Shown: one piece after another, positions 11,635 to 23,927 of the stretch
How positions within the stretch are numbered: the first letter of the stretch is position 1
Layout: every line of letters starts with the position of its first letter
Assembly: GCA_018296165.2 (NCBI GenBank)
Contig: JACKQL020000060.1
Span: 248,001-312,000, forward strand
DNA length: 64,000 nt
Source of the DNA: Termitomyces sp. T153
Taxonomy: Eukaryota > Basidiomycota > Agaricomycetes > Agaricales > Lyophyllaceae
Reading direction: 5' to 3'
The notes under the pieces: generated by a model
What the model saw: the letters and a program-made list of their open reading frames with translations, nothing else
What the model was told of the DNA's origin: nothing
Database searches by the model: none
Program-made: the position numbers and the translations under genes

Positions 11635-11882
11635 ATTTCTCCCATTCATATTCTTCCCCATTCAGGTTCTTTCCCATTCAGATTCTTCCATTCATCTGTT
11701 CCCTCCCATTCATTCCATTCATCTTCCTTTGTTCATTTTATATTCTTCCCCATTCAGGTTCTTTCCCATTCAGGTTCTTCCATTCATCTGTTCCCTCCCA
11801 TTCATTTCATATTCTTCCATTCATTTCATATTCCTCCATTCATCTTCCTTTCCCTTCCCTTCATTCCATTCATTTCTGGTTA
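11635..11882. repeat. CATTCATNTTCTTCC-type minisatellite
   Basis: Pyrimidine-rich tandem units built from CCATTCAGGTTCTTTCC and TTCCATTCATCTGTTCCC are repeated with variation. The block at about 11,650-11,715 recurs at about 11,740-11,810. ORFs of 160-179 codons across it are a by-product of the repeat and not genes. Confidence 0.75.
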
Positions 11883-13035
11883 GTCTTAGATCAGATCCAG
11901 ATCTTGCCAGAATTGATGCTACTCAGGTGCTTTTGCCAGTCCCATGCTTCCCCTCCCATTACAGTGATTGGACTATTATTGAGTGTATAGTCTAGTATAG
12001 TCCTTGTCCTATCCTGTTCTGTCTTTCTTCTGGTGTATTTAAAGGGATAATGTTGCTGGGACTTGTTTTACCAGGAGGCTTACAGTTTTCAGCCTTAATA
12101 AATGTTTGTTTTGACTTCTGGTGTTTATTATGTTCCCAATGGTGTGACAACATCGTATCAACACCATTGTTGACTCCCAACTATTGGTGTGCACCCTGCT
12201 TTGGTGGGGTATGATGAGTGGTATGCCCCCACCACTGACAATTGGGAGCACTTCCAAGTGCTCTTCCAACTCCATGAGAGTAGAGGCCACTCTCCACTCA
12301 GTGCAACCAAATGGCTGTGCTATAGTGAGGCAAGTATCTTCACTCACCTCCTGCACCAACCTGCATAGGTGGTGAGGGCCACCCTTGCACAAGCAGAGGA
12401 GCCATCTTCTATGGATCCTCCCACAAGTGCAGCTCCAGCTGAGAATGGGCCCTCTTTGTCAGTGGCTTTGGCCAATACCAACTCTGCCACAAGCTCTGAT
12501 GTGTCCTATCAGGACACACCTACAGAGGAGTGCATGGAATTGTACTACACCAACAATTGTTGTTGCCCACAAGTCCCCAACCAGAGGCAACTCTAGCAGT
12601 CATTCCCAACTGCTCAGATGCAGCCATAGCAACAAACATAGATACCCTGACTGCTCCTGAGGCTAGATTAAGTGGTTCCATTGATATGGCTAACACTGTC
12701 TTAGAGTGTTGGGCAGACATTGTGAGCAACAAGGAAGCTGTGGTTTTGAAGATGGATGGATGAACCAGGTGAACTACCCCTGGAGTTCACCAACACATTG
12801 AAGAAACATGAATGTGGGCTGACTGAGTGCCCACCTAGCACCCAGCACAGTTGGGCAGCATGCTGGGATGGAATCATGTCCATCTTATTGAGTAGGATCC
12901 TTTGATCCTACTAATGGAATAAAGTAGGGATTTGTGCTTGGATCCCAGTGGTACTCTTGAGTGGGATGCCATATCCCACCCCTTTATTTATACTTTTATT
13001 TTTCTGAGCCCATTAACAGACTCGAAAGGGGGGTA
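11883..13035 (+). pseudogene. Internal debris of an unidentified LTR element
   Basis: A coding-like frame at about 12,190-12,370 (GYDEWYAPTTDNWEHFQVLFQLHES...) is followed by Ala/Ser/Thr-rich frames to 12,760 and by PGELPLEFTNTLKKHECGLTE near 12,770-12,830. All are broken by stops. A purine tract (GAAAGGGGGGTA, 13024-13035) lies directly before TGTCACAGAG, the expected arrangement at the internal/3' LTR boundary. I do not recognise the proteins. A hairpin GTAGGATC-CTTT-GATCCTAC is at about 12,891-12,911. Confidence 0.35.
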
Positions 13036-13564
13036 TGTCACAGAGCCTCTGTTACTCATCAGTAGCACTATTCAATATATCTGTTTATCTACATTATTGC
13101 TATATAGCATCACATGATGCTACCTTTAAATACTAATATCATAATTATATAAGACAGCATCTTACTTTATACTTTGTAGACTAGAACAATCAACTGGTTT
13201 TGACTTAGGAGGTGTGAACCATAAGCTGCACAAACAATAACAGAAACATTACATTTTATCAAGTCAAATAAGTGTATACTCATTTGCAGAGTGAGAAGCC
13301 AAACTTTCAAAAGAGAAATTCACTGCCATGGATTATGATCAGAATGTTAAAATTTTAACATTCACCTTTGGCAATGGGCATAGTGGTGACCATGGAAGGT
13401 CAGGTGTTTGGGCCTAGGTCCAAATGAGAGTTTGATGGAACAGTGCAAGTTGTTCCACATGCATCAGTGGATGTTGCCATGTCACACCATGGCATGGGGA
13501 GAGAGAGTGGGGTGATGCCAGGAGGACTGCCAGCAGTTACTTCTGTTCAACTATGCTTGGGTTA
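13036..13564 (+). repeat. Candidate 3' LTR of unknown family and AT-rich filler
   Basis: It starts TGTCACAGAGCCTC immediately after a polypurine tract. The following 500 bp is AT-rich with no coding sign. I could not locate the other end or a second copy, so the LTR call rests only on the purine tract and the TGT start. Confidence 0.3.
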
Positions 13565-14715
13565 TCAAATGAGCTCCATGATGGACAAATGGAAGGCTGC
13601 CTTCCAGACTAACTGAGGGTGGTTCAAACCTCTTGTTATGTTCTTTGGACTCACCAACAGCCCTGCCACCTTCCAGACCATGATGAACAACATCTTCCAG
13701 GACCTCATTGTGGAGGGCATAGTGTGTGTATACCTCAACAACATCCTCATCTACACCAAAACACTGGAGAAACACTGTTGGATCACTTGCCTTGTCTTGG
13801 AATGCCTCTACCAGCACTAGCTCTACCTCAAACTGGAGAAGTGAGAGTTTGAACAGACCCAGATTGAGTATCTTGGCCTGATCATCTTGCACAGAGCCAT
13901 GGAGAAAGGTAGCAGGTGTGGCAGAGTGGCTGGAGCCCAAGAATAAGAAGGAGGTGCAGGCATTCCTCAGCTTCACAAACTCTGACTGAAAGTTCATTCA
14001 GGACTTCTCGCACCATGCCCATCTGCTATTTGACCTCACTAGAAAGAAGGACATTGAGCAGGCAGCCTTTGACACTCTCAATCACATCATGACCTCTAGA
14101 CCTGTCCTCCTCTTCCTGGACAATAACTCCTCTTTCTAGGTGGAAGCCAACAGCTCCAACTTTGCTACAGGGGCCATTTTCTCACAGCAATCTCTGGAGG
14201 ATGGGAAGTGGCATCTAGTGGCTTTTTACTCCAGGAGCCTGAATGCAGTAGAGCAGAACTACAAGATCCATGACAAGGAGATGCTTGCCATCATCCAGTC
14301 ATTTAAAGAGTGGCAGCAGTTCCTGGAAGGTGCACAGCACAAGTTTGAGGTCTGGACAGATCACAAGAACCTTGAATACTTCTGGATAGCCAAGAAGCTC
14401 AATTGCTGACAGGCCCAGTGGGCCCTCTACTTGGCTGGAGCATGGGAAAACCAGATGCCCTGTCCTGGAGAGCAGACCATAGCATGGGGAGGGGGGGAGG
14501 ATAACAGCAACATTGTGCTCCTCCACCCTAAACTGTTTGCAATCCAAGGCATGGAGAGTCTAGCTATTGAGGGAGCAGAGGTAGACATCCTCTGGGACAT
14601 CTGGTGGGGTAATTGGGATGGTCAGCAGGAGGAACTCATTGTGCAAGCAGCTTGTGCACTGAAGTTGGGGCATACCACTGGTGCCAAATCAATCTGTGCA
14701 GACAAATGGGCCCTG
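13565..14715 (+). pseudogene. Gypsy pol fragment: RT palm to RNase H
   Basis: This is a sister of 7360-8560. It has DKWKAAFQTN, MFFGLTNSPATFQTMMNNIFQDL and then YLNN (13731-13742) where the RT active site should be YLDD. Broken FLGF/NFY and RNase H frames follow (SNFATGAIFSQQSLEDGKWHL, 14140-14409). Stops and frameshifts are common, yet some codons decayed in the 8.1-kb copy are intact here (CAG 14335-14337, TGG 14353-14355). It is cut at 14716 by an inverted LTR-B piece. Confidence 0.85.
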
Positions 14716-15474
14716 ATCAGGACTTGATGAGTTCCAGGGCTGAGCACAGAGTGAGGTCCAGAGTTGTCATAAGAATGTTTGAGGTTTGTAGTGTGGGCAT
14801 GGAGTTTATACTGATATCAGAGATGGAAAGATCTTAGAGAAACAAAGGAAATAGAGACAGTCAAGTTGAAACAAAGACAAGGCAAAATGAGACAGAGAAA
14901 AGAATAGATTTGAGACTAAGAATAGAAACAGAGACAGGAAGAAACACAAGACATAAGTAACCAGTTAATGCAGGTAATATTAAGACTAGAGTACAAGGAG
15001 CTACTCTACAACTTATATACTGACTACTGGAGAGCTTCAGGGGGCAGTGGGTGTGGTGGTGGGGTTTGGTGGAGTTCAGTAGAGTTGACGGATGTTAGTT
15101 GTGATTGGAGAGTGGCCTGCATTGATATCTTGATGGGATCAGTTGGCAATGCAGGCAGTCCCAAGGTTGTTGTGATACTGTGGAGTGGGTTGGGGGAACT
15201 AGAATGATGGGTTGGTGACATATGACGGAGTCAGGAATGGTGGGGGATGGTTCCAGGGGCTCAGGAGAGCCAGGGTAAGTGTTGGCAGCTGTGGAGAAGA
15301 TGTCAGAGTTGGCCAGGGGGCTGTTGGGGTTTTTCAGAAAAGTGTCAGAGTTACCCAGAGTGGGCATGGAGAGTGTACAAGGGTTGGGGGGATTGAGGAG
15401 GGCATTGGGGAGGAACTCTGGAGAAGTGAGCAGGCTGGGAATGAGGTTAGGGGTCCAGGGAGTGGGTTGTGACA
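14716..15474 (-). repeat. Truncated LTR-B, reverse orientation
   Basis: The minus strand begins TGTCACAACCC at 15474 and matches the other LTR-B copies as far as GATCAGGACTTGATG (14716). The last 280 bp or so of the LTR are missing. It separates two + strand Gypsy pol fragments. Confidence 0.8.
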
Positions 15475-16482
15475 CAGGCTAGCCAGACCACATTCCAGTG
15501 GCTGGCCTAGGCATTTGCTGCTAACATCATGCCTCAAGAGTTCTGGGATGTTGTCCCCCCCTACCTCCATGCATTTGAAAATGTTTCTCCAAAGCCTTGT
15601 TCAACTCACTCCTGGAGTGCAAGCAGTGGGACCACACCACTGAACTGCTGCCTGGTTGCATGCTCTCCAGCTGTAAGGTTCACCTGCTAGCACCCAGGGA
15701 ACAGAATGAGCTCAATGCCTTCCTGCAAGAGAACCTGGACTCCAGTTGCATTTGCCCTTTCAAGTCTCTGATGGCTTTTACTGTCTTCTTTATCAAGAAG
15801 AAGGACAGTTTGCTCTAACTGGTCCAGGATTATTGGGTTGTCAATGCCATGACAGTGAAGAACTGCTACCCCTTCCCCCTCATCTCCAAGCTCATCAACA
15901 ACCTCTAGGTTGCACAATACTTCACTAAACTGGACATCTGGTGCAGCTATAGCAATGTGCATATCCAGGAAGGAGACAAATGGAAGGCTGCCTTCCAGAC
16001 TAACTGGGGGTTGTTCAAACATCTCATTATGTTCTTTGGACTCACCAACAGCCCCACCAACTTTCAGACAATGATGAACAACATCTTTCAGGACCTTATT
16101 GCAGAGGGCATAGTGTGTATATACCTTGACAACATTCTCATCTACACCAAAATGCTGGAAGAACACCATTGGATCACTTGCCTCATCTTGGAATGTCTGT
16201 GCCAGCACCAGCTCTACCTCAAACCAGAGTAGTGTGAGTTTGAGCAGATACAGATTAAGTATCTTGGGTTGATCATCTTGCATAGAGCCATGGAGATGAA
16301 TCTAGTAAAGGTGGCAGGTGTTGTGGAGTAGTCAGAGCTCAAGAAGAAGGAGGTGCAGGTCTTCCTAGGCTTTGCTAACTTCTACTGGAGGTTCATCCAG
16401 GACTTCCTACCCTCTATTTGACCCCACTGCAAGGGACATCACCTGGAACTAGGGACCTCTGGAGCAAGTGGCTCTGGAAGTG
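15475..16482 (+). pseudogene. Gypsy reverse transcriptase fragment
   Basis: The RT region runs in order: LLECKQWDHTTELLP, LAPREQNELNAFLQENL, FFIKKKDSLL, MTVKNCYPFPLISKL, HIQEGDKWKAAFQTNWG, MFFGLTNSP, YLDN (16122-16133, where the active site is YLDD), EYLGLI-like and FLGFANFYWRFIQDF. It ends in the RNase H linker (LELGTSGASGSG) where an inverted LTR-A begins. Stops sit at former Arg/Gln codons. It could be the displaced downstream half of element A1, but that is a guess. Confidence 0.82.
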
Positions 16483-16849
16483 TAAGGGCAACCTCCAGAG
16501 TGATGAATTGGAGTCACACAGCTGGCAGAGGGGAATCTGAAGTATATTAGTGAAGTAGACAATGATACAATCAGTAACTAATTACCTAGCAGAGGGGAAT
16601 CCAAAGAGAACAAGTATAAGAATTGCTGCTGCTTGGTGCAGTGCATCAGTGGGTGGTGGAGGCATGAGAACTACTGTACAGAAGGCCAGAGCTAGTCCTA
16701 ATTCTAGAACAATGATTGGTGAGGTAGTACAAAGAGCTCTGCAGCTCTCTGGAGATCTCCATGGCTCTGAAACAAGCTCTAGAGATGTCAAGCAAGCTGC
16801 AGAGATGCTGGAACAGGTCATGGAGGTCAGAAATGGAAGTTCCCTGACA
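16483..16849 (-). repeat. LTR-A, reverse orientation (3' LTR, end truncated)
   Basis: On the minus strand it starts TGTCAGGGAACTTCC at 16849, preceded by a purine tract (GGGGGAGTGA). It matches LTR-A to about 16483 and lacks roughly the last 60 bp. It is the 3' LTR of the minus-strand Gypsy piece at 16850-18228. Confidence 0.78.
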
Positions 16850-18228
16850 TCACTCCCCCTCTAGCATGTGGCATTTTGATGCCCAGGGTAGAAATATTCC
16901 CTGATTGCTTGGTTCACTGGCAAAATAGGGTAGATACCTTGTATGGCATGCAGAGGATCTGGATGTCTCTGGTGGTGGTGAGTCTGGGGGCATGCATGTT
17001 CTCCTGTAGTTCCTAGGAGATGTCCTCAATCCTATAGCCCTTCCACTTCACCTTGTATTGTAGTCATCTCTAGAAGAGACAACTGTTCAGGATTTCCTCC
17101 ACCTCATACTTCTTGTTGTTATTGACCACTACTGGAGGTGGTGGGGGTAGCAGACATTGCCTCAGAATAGTATCCTTGGGGGATGGAGTTAGTTTGACCA
17201 CATTGAATACTGGTTAAAGCTGGCACATCCCTGTGGGGAGCTGGAGTAAATAGGCTAGGGGCCCTACTTGTTGTTACACCATGAAAGGTCCCAACTGGCA
17301 GTGTGACAACTTCCTTAAGAGCCAGGTAGTCACAATGCCAGAGGCATCCAAGTAGACTCAATCTTTGGGCTGATATTTGTGCTTTGGAGTCCTCTCACAG
17401 TCATAGTATCATGCCATGTTGTCCTTCTGCTTGGGCCTCCTCCTGTGACCTCTTCACCTGGTCCACAAATTTGTTTACTGCCTCATCCTCTGAGGGTCAG
17501 GCCCAGGGCTCAAAACCCATGCACAGGTGCCATCCAGTATTAAGGAAGAATGGGGAGAACTGGGTGGATGTGTGAATGTGGTTGTTGTACTAGAACTCTC
17601 AGCATTGGGGAGGAGTTCATCCCAGTCATCCTGGCACTTGTTGCAGAAGAGGCAGAGGTATTGCTCCAACTCCTGATTTACATGTTTGGTCTAGCCATTG
17701 GACTGTGGGTGGTAGGCAGTGGAGGTGTAAAGCTTTATGCCAAGTAGTCCATAGAGCTCCCTTGTGAAGTCCACTACAAATTGTAGTCCCCAGTCAGAGA
17801 CATAGGCATTGGAGAGGCCATGGAGCTTCTAGATGTTCCTTCTGTATAGATTTGCAATGCCCATGGCAGAGCAGATGGTGTGGGTTGGAATGAAGTGTGC
17901 TCACTTGCCATACAGGTCCACCACCACTATGATTGTGTTGTAACCATGGGCATCAGGAAGTTCTACAATGATGTCCACAGAAGCCATGCTCCATTGTTCC
18001 ATGGGCATAGGCAGCAGGTGTAGCTGTCTATAGGGGAGGCAGCATTGGGGCTTGGTCCAGAGACAGAAATTGCATGTACTAGTGTAGGACCCAATATACT
18101 GGAACATCTGGGGCCATCAGTAGTTCTACAAGATTAGCTCCAACATTTTCCATTGTCCAGAGTGCTCCATGATGTGGGAGTTGTGGTGTTGCTCCGCAAT
18201 CCTCTGGTGGACCTCCAAAATGTTGGGC
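16850..18228 (-). pseudogene. Gypsy integrase and chromodomain remnant
   Basis: Reading the minus strand from 18228: a pre-integrase piece, the zinc-finger part (YIGSYTSTCNFCLWTKPQCCLP), the first catalytic block (SVDIIVELPDAHGYNTIIVVVDLYGK, 17901-18107), the HPQS/EQYLCLFCNKCQDDWDELLPNAE block (17475-17669), and a chromodomain-like end with RCHSNPKA-type sequence before the 3' LTR-A. It is heavily frameshifted. The order and family match the better preserved copy at 61468-63213. Its upstream part is replaced by an LTR-B end at 18229. Confidence 0.78.
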
Positions 18229-18273
18229 ACTCACCCAGTGTAGCTGAGCCCCTGTAGTCAGTGGAACCTGACA
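18229..18273 (+). repeat. 3' end of an LTR-B (5' LTR remnant)
   Basis: The 45 bp ACTCACCCAGTGTAGCTGAG...GAACCTGACA equal the end of LTR-B. The leader TAATATCAAGACTC that follows also follows the LTR-B at 59265-60176. It therefore marks the 5' LTR/internal boundary of the element that ends at 24932. Confidence 0.85.
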
Positions 18274-18305
18274 TAATATCAAGACTCTCCCTTACTCTGT
18301 TTGTA

Positions 18306-18905
18306 ATGTCTGCATTTCACTCTGCACACACTTCCATTGGAACTCTTGATATTTATGGTTGGCCCATGCCTGGAGCCTGCTATGATTCATTTGGCCTCAC
18401 CCAATCTGCCAAGGCCCATTGAATCACAGACCTGACACCAAATGTTCTCTCTGCTCTGGGCACACCCCACACAAATGGCTCTCTCCATGGACACCCTCTC
18501 CACTCAAACCCAACCCTGCACCCTCCTCACCAATGCCTTCTATGCCTCCCCACCTTCTCTGCCAGCTCCACTTCCTACTAAAGGTTGACTACAACATCCC
18601 CAAACTAGCACTCAACCTACCCCAGCAATAACCCCATCTATTGCTTGATGACTCCTCCAGCACTGCATCCACACCAGTCTCCAACAACAATAACAACCCC
18701 TACCAAAGGCAGTCACTTGCTGCACAGAGAAGAAGTTGCCATCCCTGCCAAACAACAGCAAGACCTCCTCAAGACCTGCCCCCCTCAACCCTGCCTTTGG
18801 ATTTCCATTTTGACTAAGGATACAACTAATAAGATTATTAGTACATCCACTAGCCCCACTCTGCAGCTCCATCAAAATCCACACATCACCAGTAACTAGT
18901 TCAAC
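18306..18905 (+). pseudogene. Gag-like N-terminus of the LTR-B element
   Basis: The ATG at 18306 opens MSAFHSAHTSIGTLDIYGW and continues with stops. The start position relative to the LTR and the first residues mirror the Gag of the element on the minus strand at 59232. Beyond about 40 residues similarity fades and the sequence is Pro/Thr/His-rich. It is not functional. Confidence 0.5.
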
Positions 18906-21109
18906 AAGTCTCTGACAGTGCCCCCCCCATTCACAACAAAGAAACAAAATCCCACCACTTGATCAGTAAAGCATCTGACTCCCACACCTTGTCCACACCC
19001 AACTCCAAGAAGATCAACCCTCCAAAGCTAGCTCCACCATCATTGGAATCAGGCCCAAACCAGCAGTTCCACCCCAACAATAACTCAAAAGTCCAAGATA
19101 GATGCTATACCCCAGACATAAAAGCCTACTACTGGAATCAATTAGGATCCTCTGGTCAACCCAGCCATCATCTCTGCTCAATGTTTGATGGGACTCTGAT
19201 GCCTCCAACCCAACTCCAGCAACTCCAGAGCAAGGCCACAGAATTTCCAAGCCTCAAGGTGGTCAAGAAAGGAAGGAACAGGCACCTCTGCCCTGCCTCC
19301 TTGAAACACACCCTGTAAGCACTTCAACAACCCCTAAAGTCAACAGAGAGAACCACAGCACCCAAACTTGCAATGTGGGATGACTCCAGACCCCTCCACC
19401 ACTACTTCAACACCTCCCCCTCACTCAATCCAGAACCAACTTATCCAAGCTCCTGGAAGGCAGCTAGACCCACTCCTCTCATTTAAGCATGACTCCAAGA
19501 ACTGCCACTCTTATACAACAACTCCACTACTTAGTGGTAACTTCTGTTAAATGTCTGCATGTTGTGCTGATTTGAATAAAAAGGAAAACCCCATTCCACA
19601 ACCTCCCCTTTGACCAGTGTCACTTCCAACACAACCCCACCAACAAGCCAAGACCCAACCCCACCTCCCACATTGACTTTGGACCCCTGGTTCTTGTGCT
19701 AGAAATGATGGACCAACAAACACACTCCAGACCCCTTTCCCTGCCCTGCACTACCTCCACAGTCAACTCTGATGATGAACCACCCACTGAACAGCCCTCA
19801 CACTAACCCCAGGCTGCTAACTCCCACCCTAAAGAAAGAAGCAAAGTTCTGAGCTCACCCAAACCAATCCTGCCCTGCCTCACCAGAACCAAGAGAGCTC
19901 CACCAGTGAGTCAACACTCTGCCAACCCCACACCATCTCCACTATGAGGTCTGCTTTGGGAAGAGACAAAAACCACTGCCTGAAGCCCTAAGCTCACTCC
20001 CAAACAAACCCCAACCCTGGACCAGAAGAAACTCATTGAGACTAGTCACCTCAAACCCTGCCCCCTCATCAATAGCACTCTGGAGCATAGCAAAACCCCA
20101 ACCACACACACCCTTCACTAAATGCAAAACTCTGGAATGCAATAATGCCTGAACCCAGCATGCCTTTGACTAAGACACCATGCTCAGAGCACAGCAAGCC
20201 CTAAACCAAGTATGCCTCCAACAAAACATAATACTCCAGAGCTTGACAAACTCCTACCCATGCACAACCCCACCAAAATGTGAACCTCCAGACATCACCA
20301 ACTAAGGAATTGCAACCCACACTCTAAGAGAGTATCTCTGCCCCTATGCTAATCCAACCCACAGCATAGCTGGCATGTAAAACAGTTCCCTATCAGTTTA
20401 TTACAAGGACTACACCATCCCAGAATCCTGCTGCTATGCTGCCAAAGGCTCCCACTTCTAACTGGCCCCACCCCCAAGAACAAACTTCACTCTGCCACCT
20501 CCACCATCATTAAAAAGGACCTCTGCCACCTCTGCTAGCTGCATCAGCACAAGGTTAATCCACCAGAAGACCTCCACCCCCTCCACCAGCTATATTGACA
20601 GAAAAAACTAGAGCCACCATCAAGCATACTTCAAAGACTCAGAGGTCCACCCCTCCCCAAGCCAGCACAATGCTTGACTCTGCTATAGATTGGAGGGCAA
20701 CTCCTACAACTTTGACCCAAAACCCTAAGGAGCAAGCCCGAACATTACCACCCATCAACACCCAAGACATACTGGAGCTCTGCAGGAAGACCTCCAACAC
20801 CCCTGCCAAGCCTTGGGACCCTCTCCTACAATGCTCTATGAAGTCCCAACAACCCTAGAACTAGCCAACACAGACAGCACTAGTGGGCTTGACTCCCACC
20901 TCTGGATTTACCAGGGATTCAACTCCCACCAGAACACTGACCAAGCACTGTATTCAACACAAAAATATACTACAGAAAAGGAGAGACAGTGCACGACAAA
21001 ACTCAAGACAACAAGAGAGCAGGGCCCAACTACCCCCTCACTTCCTTCTTCCCTCCAGAGCTCCTCCCCTCCCCTCTTCCCTGATCCTCAAGTCTACCTC
21101 CATCTGTGC

Positions 21110-23927
21110 TCAGACCACCACTAGGACCTCTAGAAGCCCTGGTAATGCCTCCTCCACATCTGCCACCACCTCCCACCACAAGTCTGGGGCCACCGCATTT
21201 TGCTGCCAATGCCCTGGCAACAACCTCCTCATTCCTACCACTCCATGCTCCAACTCTGGAGGTTGGTCTGTAGGCATCTGTGCCAGCCCATCCTGGATTG
21301 ATGCAAACATGGTGGAAGCCCCATCCAAAAGGACTTGATGCTCCTGGACCCAGCCTGTCCCAAACTCATTGACAGAAGTCAGACAGGAGAGGGGGACACT
21401 CACACAAGATCCCTGCACACCCTGAGGCTGCCTCCCTCATCAGCCACTCCTCCCACTACCTCCTAACCTCAGCCTCTGCCTGAGTCAAGCCCCCCTCCTC
21501 CAAGCTCCACTGCCCCTCTGCCTCCTCCACAGATTGTGCCTCCAACTTTGCCAGATGCTCCCACAAATCCCACACCTCTAATACCCTTGCTGTGGCTGTC
21601 TGCACTGCTGTATCATAATTCTGCCACAACATGTCCCTCTTCTTCTGCATCATGTCATGGTCCTCCCCCACTCTCCAGAGCTCTCCTTCCCACATTGCCA
21701 ATATTCTCAACAACTCCTCTACCTGGCAATGAAGGAATGTCTTGGTGATGGAGGGCACAGGCTCAGAGAAACTTGAGGGATGCCCCATCATTGTGCCTGA
21801 GCCAGGAAAGTACATGTGGGGCTCAGGGGGCCCCACCATTACTTTGATGTGCTCCTATGCTGCCTAGTGCTGTGCAGGAAATCTAAAAAGAGAGAACCTA
21901 ACATGAGTCACTAGATAGGGTAGCTAGCAGTAGGAAGTTCATAGTAGAGGGTGAGTCAGTAATTGTCCTGGAGAACAAGAGTGAATGTTGTATTGTAAGG
22001 TGAAGTTGAAAGGATCACTATTGCTAGCCTAAATCACTAGTGACAGAAAGGGGAATAGATGAAGGCAAGAAGCATTGCTAAGACAAAGCAAACTCTTAGC
22101 AGTGGTAGAAGAGTTCAAGAGTATAGTAAGAAGGGGAAGATGGTAATAGAGAGACTGAATCAAGTGACAAACATAAACTGGTTGCTAGCTGCAGTTGCTA
22201 ACATCACTAAGTTGAAATAACACAAAGGGCACCCATAGTTGGTACCACACTAGGTTGAGGTCAAAGTTGATAAGACTTGTCACTAAGTCAAAGTCAATGG
22301 CAAGTAAGGAATAGAGTGAAGATAAGGGCAAAGTAAAATCTTATGCTGGTAAGCATAGAGATAGATGTGTTTGGTTTGAGGAGGATCTGTCCAATTTGAT
22401 GATGAAGTGTCTATGTACAGGCAATATTTATATGGTTTCAAAGTATAGTATGGGAAAGTAAGCAAATAGTTGCCACTAGTGATGGCATCTGTCAATATGT
22501 TTATGGTCTGTACAAGACGTCAGTCTATAACTAAGTGAAAAACTATAAGCAAAGTCTCTAACATGTAGATGCCATTCAAGTATGTTGGTCAACTCAACAA
22601 GAGGAATGATAGCAAAAAGGTACACATCTGGCAATATGTCCATATATAGTGAGATAACACTTTTTTTGTTGCCAGAGTTGCTAGGATTGCTAAAGTCACT
22701 AAAAAAGGTCTTGGCCTTACAATTCTAGACCCAAGGTCTAGGCTCCACATGCTATTCCTTGTGATCAATAAGCCTTATGGTTGCTAAGGTCCCATGCTAA
22801 GGCTATATTGGTCCAGACCTTGGGCTAGGCCCCACATGCTGAATGTTGTGACTTGTGCCAAATTTAAAATAGTCAGCTGCTGTTAAGTCTGAAATGCCAA
22901 AAATGGTGCTCAGCAACAACTGGGTCTTATCAGCCTCCTGCAGCCTCTTGCTGGGCCCTGCCTCAGGTGGTGGGGAGGCTGTCCACTTGCCCTTGTCACA
23001 TGGTGCTGCCTCCCCCTCTCTCCACCTGCCCTGCAGGGGTCCCACCTTCTCTACTGGCTGCCCTGCACTCCCCTTGCCCTCTAAACCTGAACCTTGGCCT
23101 GACACCCAGGCCTTCCAACTCTTGCCCAGCTGTCCCCTTACCCAACTCTCCTCCCATCCCTGCTCTGCAGCAACACATGCAGCATGCCACTCCAGCAAAA
23201 TTGAACATTTCTCATGCCTAGCATGGCACAGAAGACAGACTGAGGTGTCATGATGGAACACCACAGTTGGCTTGTCAAACTTGCACAACTCCTCTCACCA
23301 GGCACAGAGGGTGCACTGGAACAATTGGTCAGCAAATAATGAAGGAAGAGGTAGAGACTCACTGGAGCCTCATTCTAGCACCATTCTAGAGTTGGAGGAC
23401 ACCATACCCACCCCAGCACCCCCTCAAATACCTCCAGTGTCACCTGCACTTGTGGAATCCTTTTTATCTCTGGAACAATGTGATCAATCCCTGCTTTCAG
23501 ACTGGGCCTTGCAGAACACTCCAGAGCAACAGGAACTGAACAACCAGCAGGCTCTGACCCCCTCATACATGAGGAACCCCTAGAGGAGCCCGCCGCTGCT
23601 AAGGACAACTCTGCTGAGCCTAATCAGCAATTGCAGAGCAAGAAAAAAAACATCACACTCATGATAATGGGCTATTGCCTCCACCTTCCTATGGTCCTGC
23701 CACTGTTCAAAATCCTGCCAAAGATGCTCACAATGCTTGTACTCTGCCCAGATGGCCACACAATTTTCACCAAAAAGGGAAGGTGTTGGTGACAGAGAAT
23801 GTGATGATGGCATGGCAGAAGACATAGCAAAAGTTTGGGAACCTTGGGGTACATCTGACCTTTTAATGACTTGGAAAGAGCCCCCTGACAAACAGCAGCC
23901 ATGCTTTGACTTTGTTCCCCATGCCAC
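21110..23927 (-). pseudogene. Antisense ORF chain inside the LTR-B element, copy 1
   Basis: Three minus-strand blocks follow each other. At 23927-23580, SHSLSPTPSLFGENCVAIWAEY and a charged, helix-like segment. At 23288-22803, a cysteine-containing block (CLLCHARHEKCSILLEW) followed by Gly/Glu-rich sequence and AGPSKRLQEAD. At 21839-21110, a coiled-coil-like EELLRILAMWEGELWRV region and then DGASTMFASIQDGLAQMPTDQPPELEHG. The same blocks occur in the same order in copy 2 (39583-41303, + strand). The product looks like a helical protein with a Cys cluster, recalling hypothetical proteins found near agaricomycete retroelements; its function is unknown. It is interrupted by a 1.1-kb insertion and several stops. 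Confidence 0.55.
21845..22930. mobile_element. AT-rich insertion of about 1.1 kb in copy 1
   Basis: Copy 2 runs continuously from GGCCCAGCAAGAGGCTGCAGG to AATGGTGGG (about 40,515-40,555). In copy 1 the matching ends lie at about 22,930 and 21,840, with 1.1 kb of unrelated AT-rich sequence between them. It contains an 85-bp near-repeat (AGCATGTGGRGCCTAG) near 22,740-22,845. I see no ORF or clear termini. Confidence 0.5.

Noticed and set aside
11401..11995. ORFs of 160-179 codons
   Set aside because: They run through a pyrimidine-rich minisatellite in all three frames, so openness is a result of the repeat.
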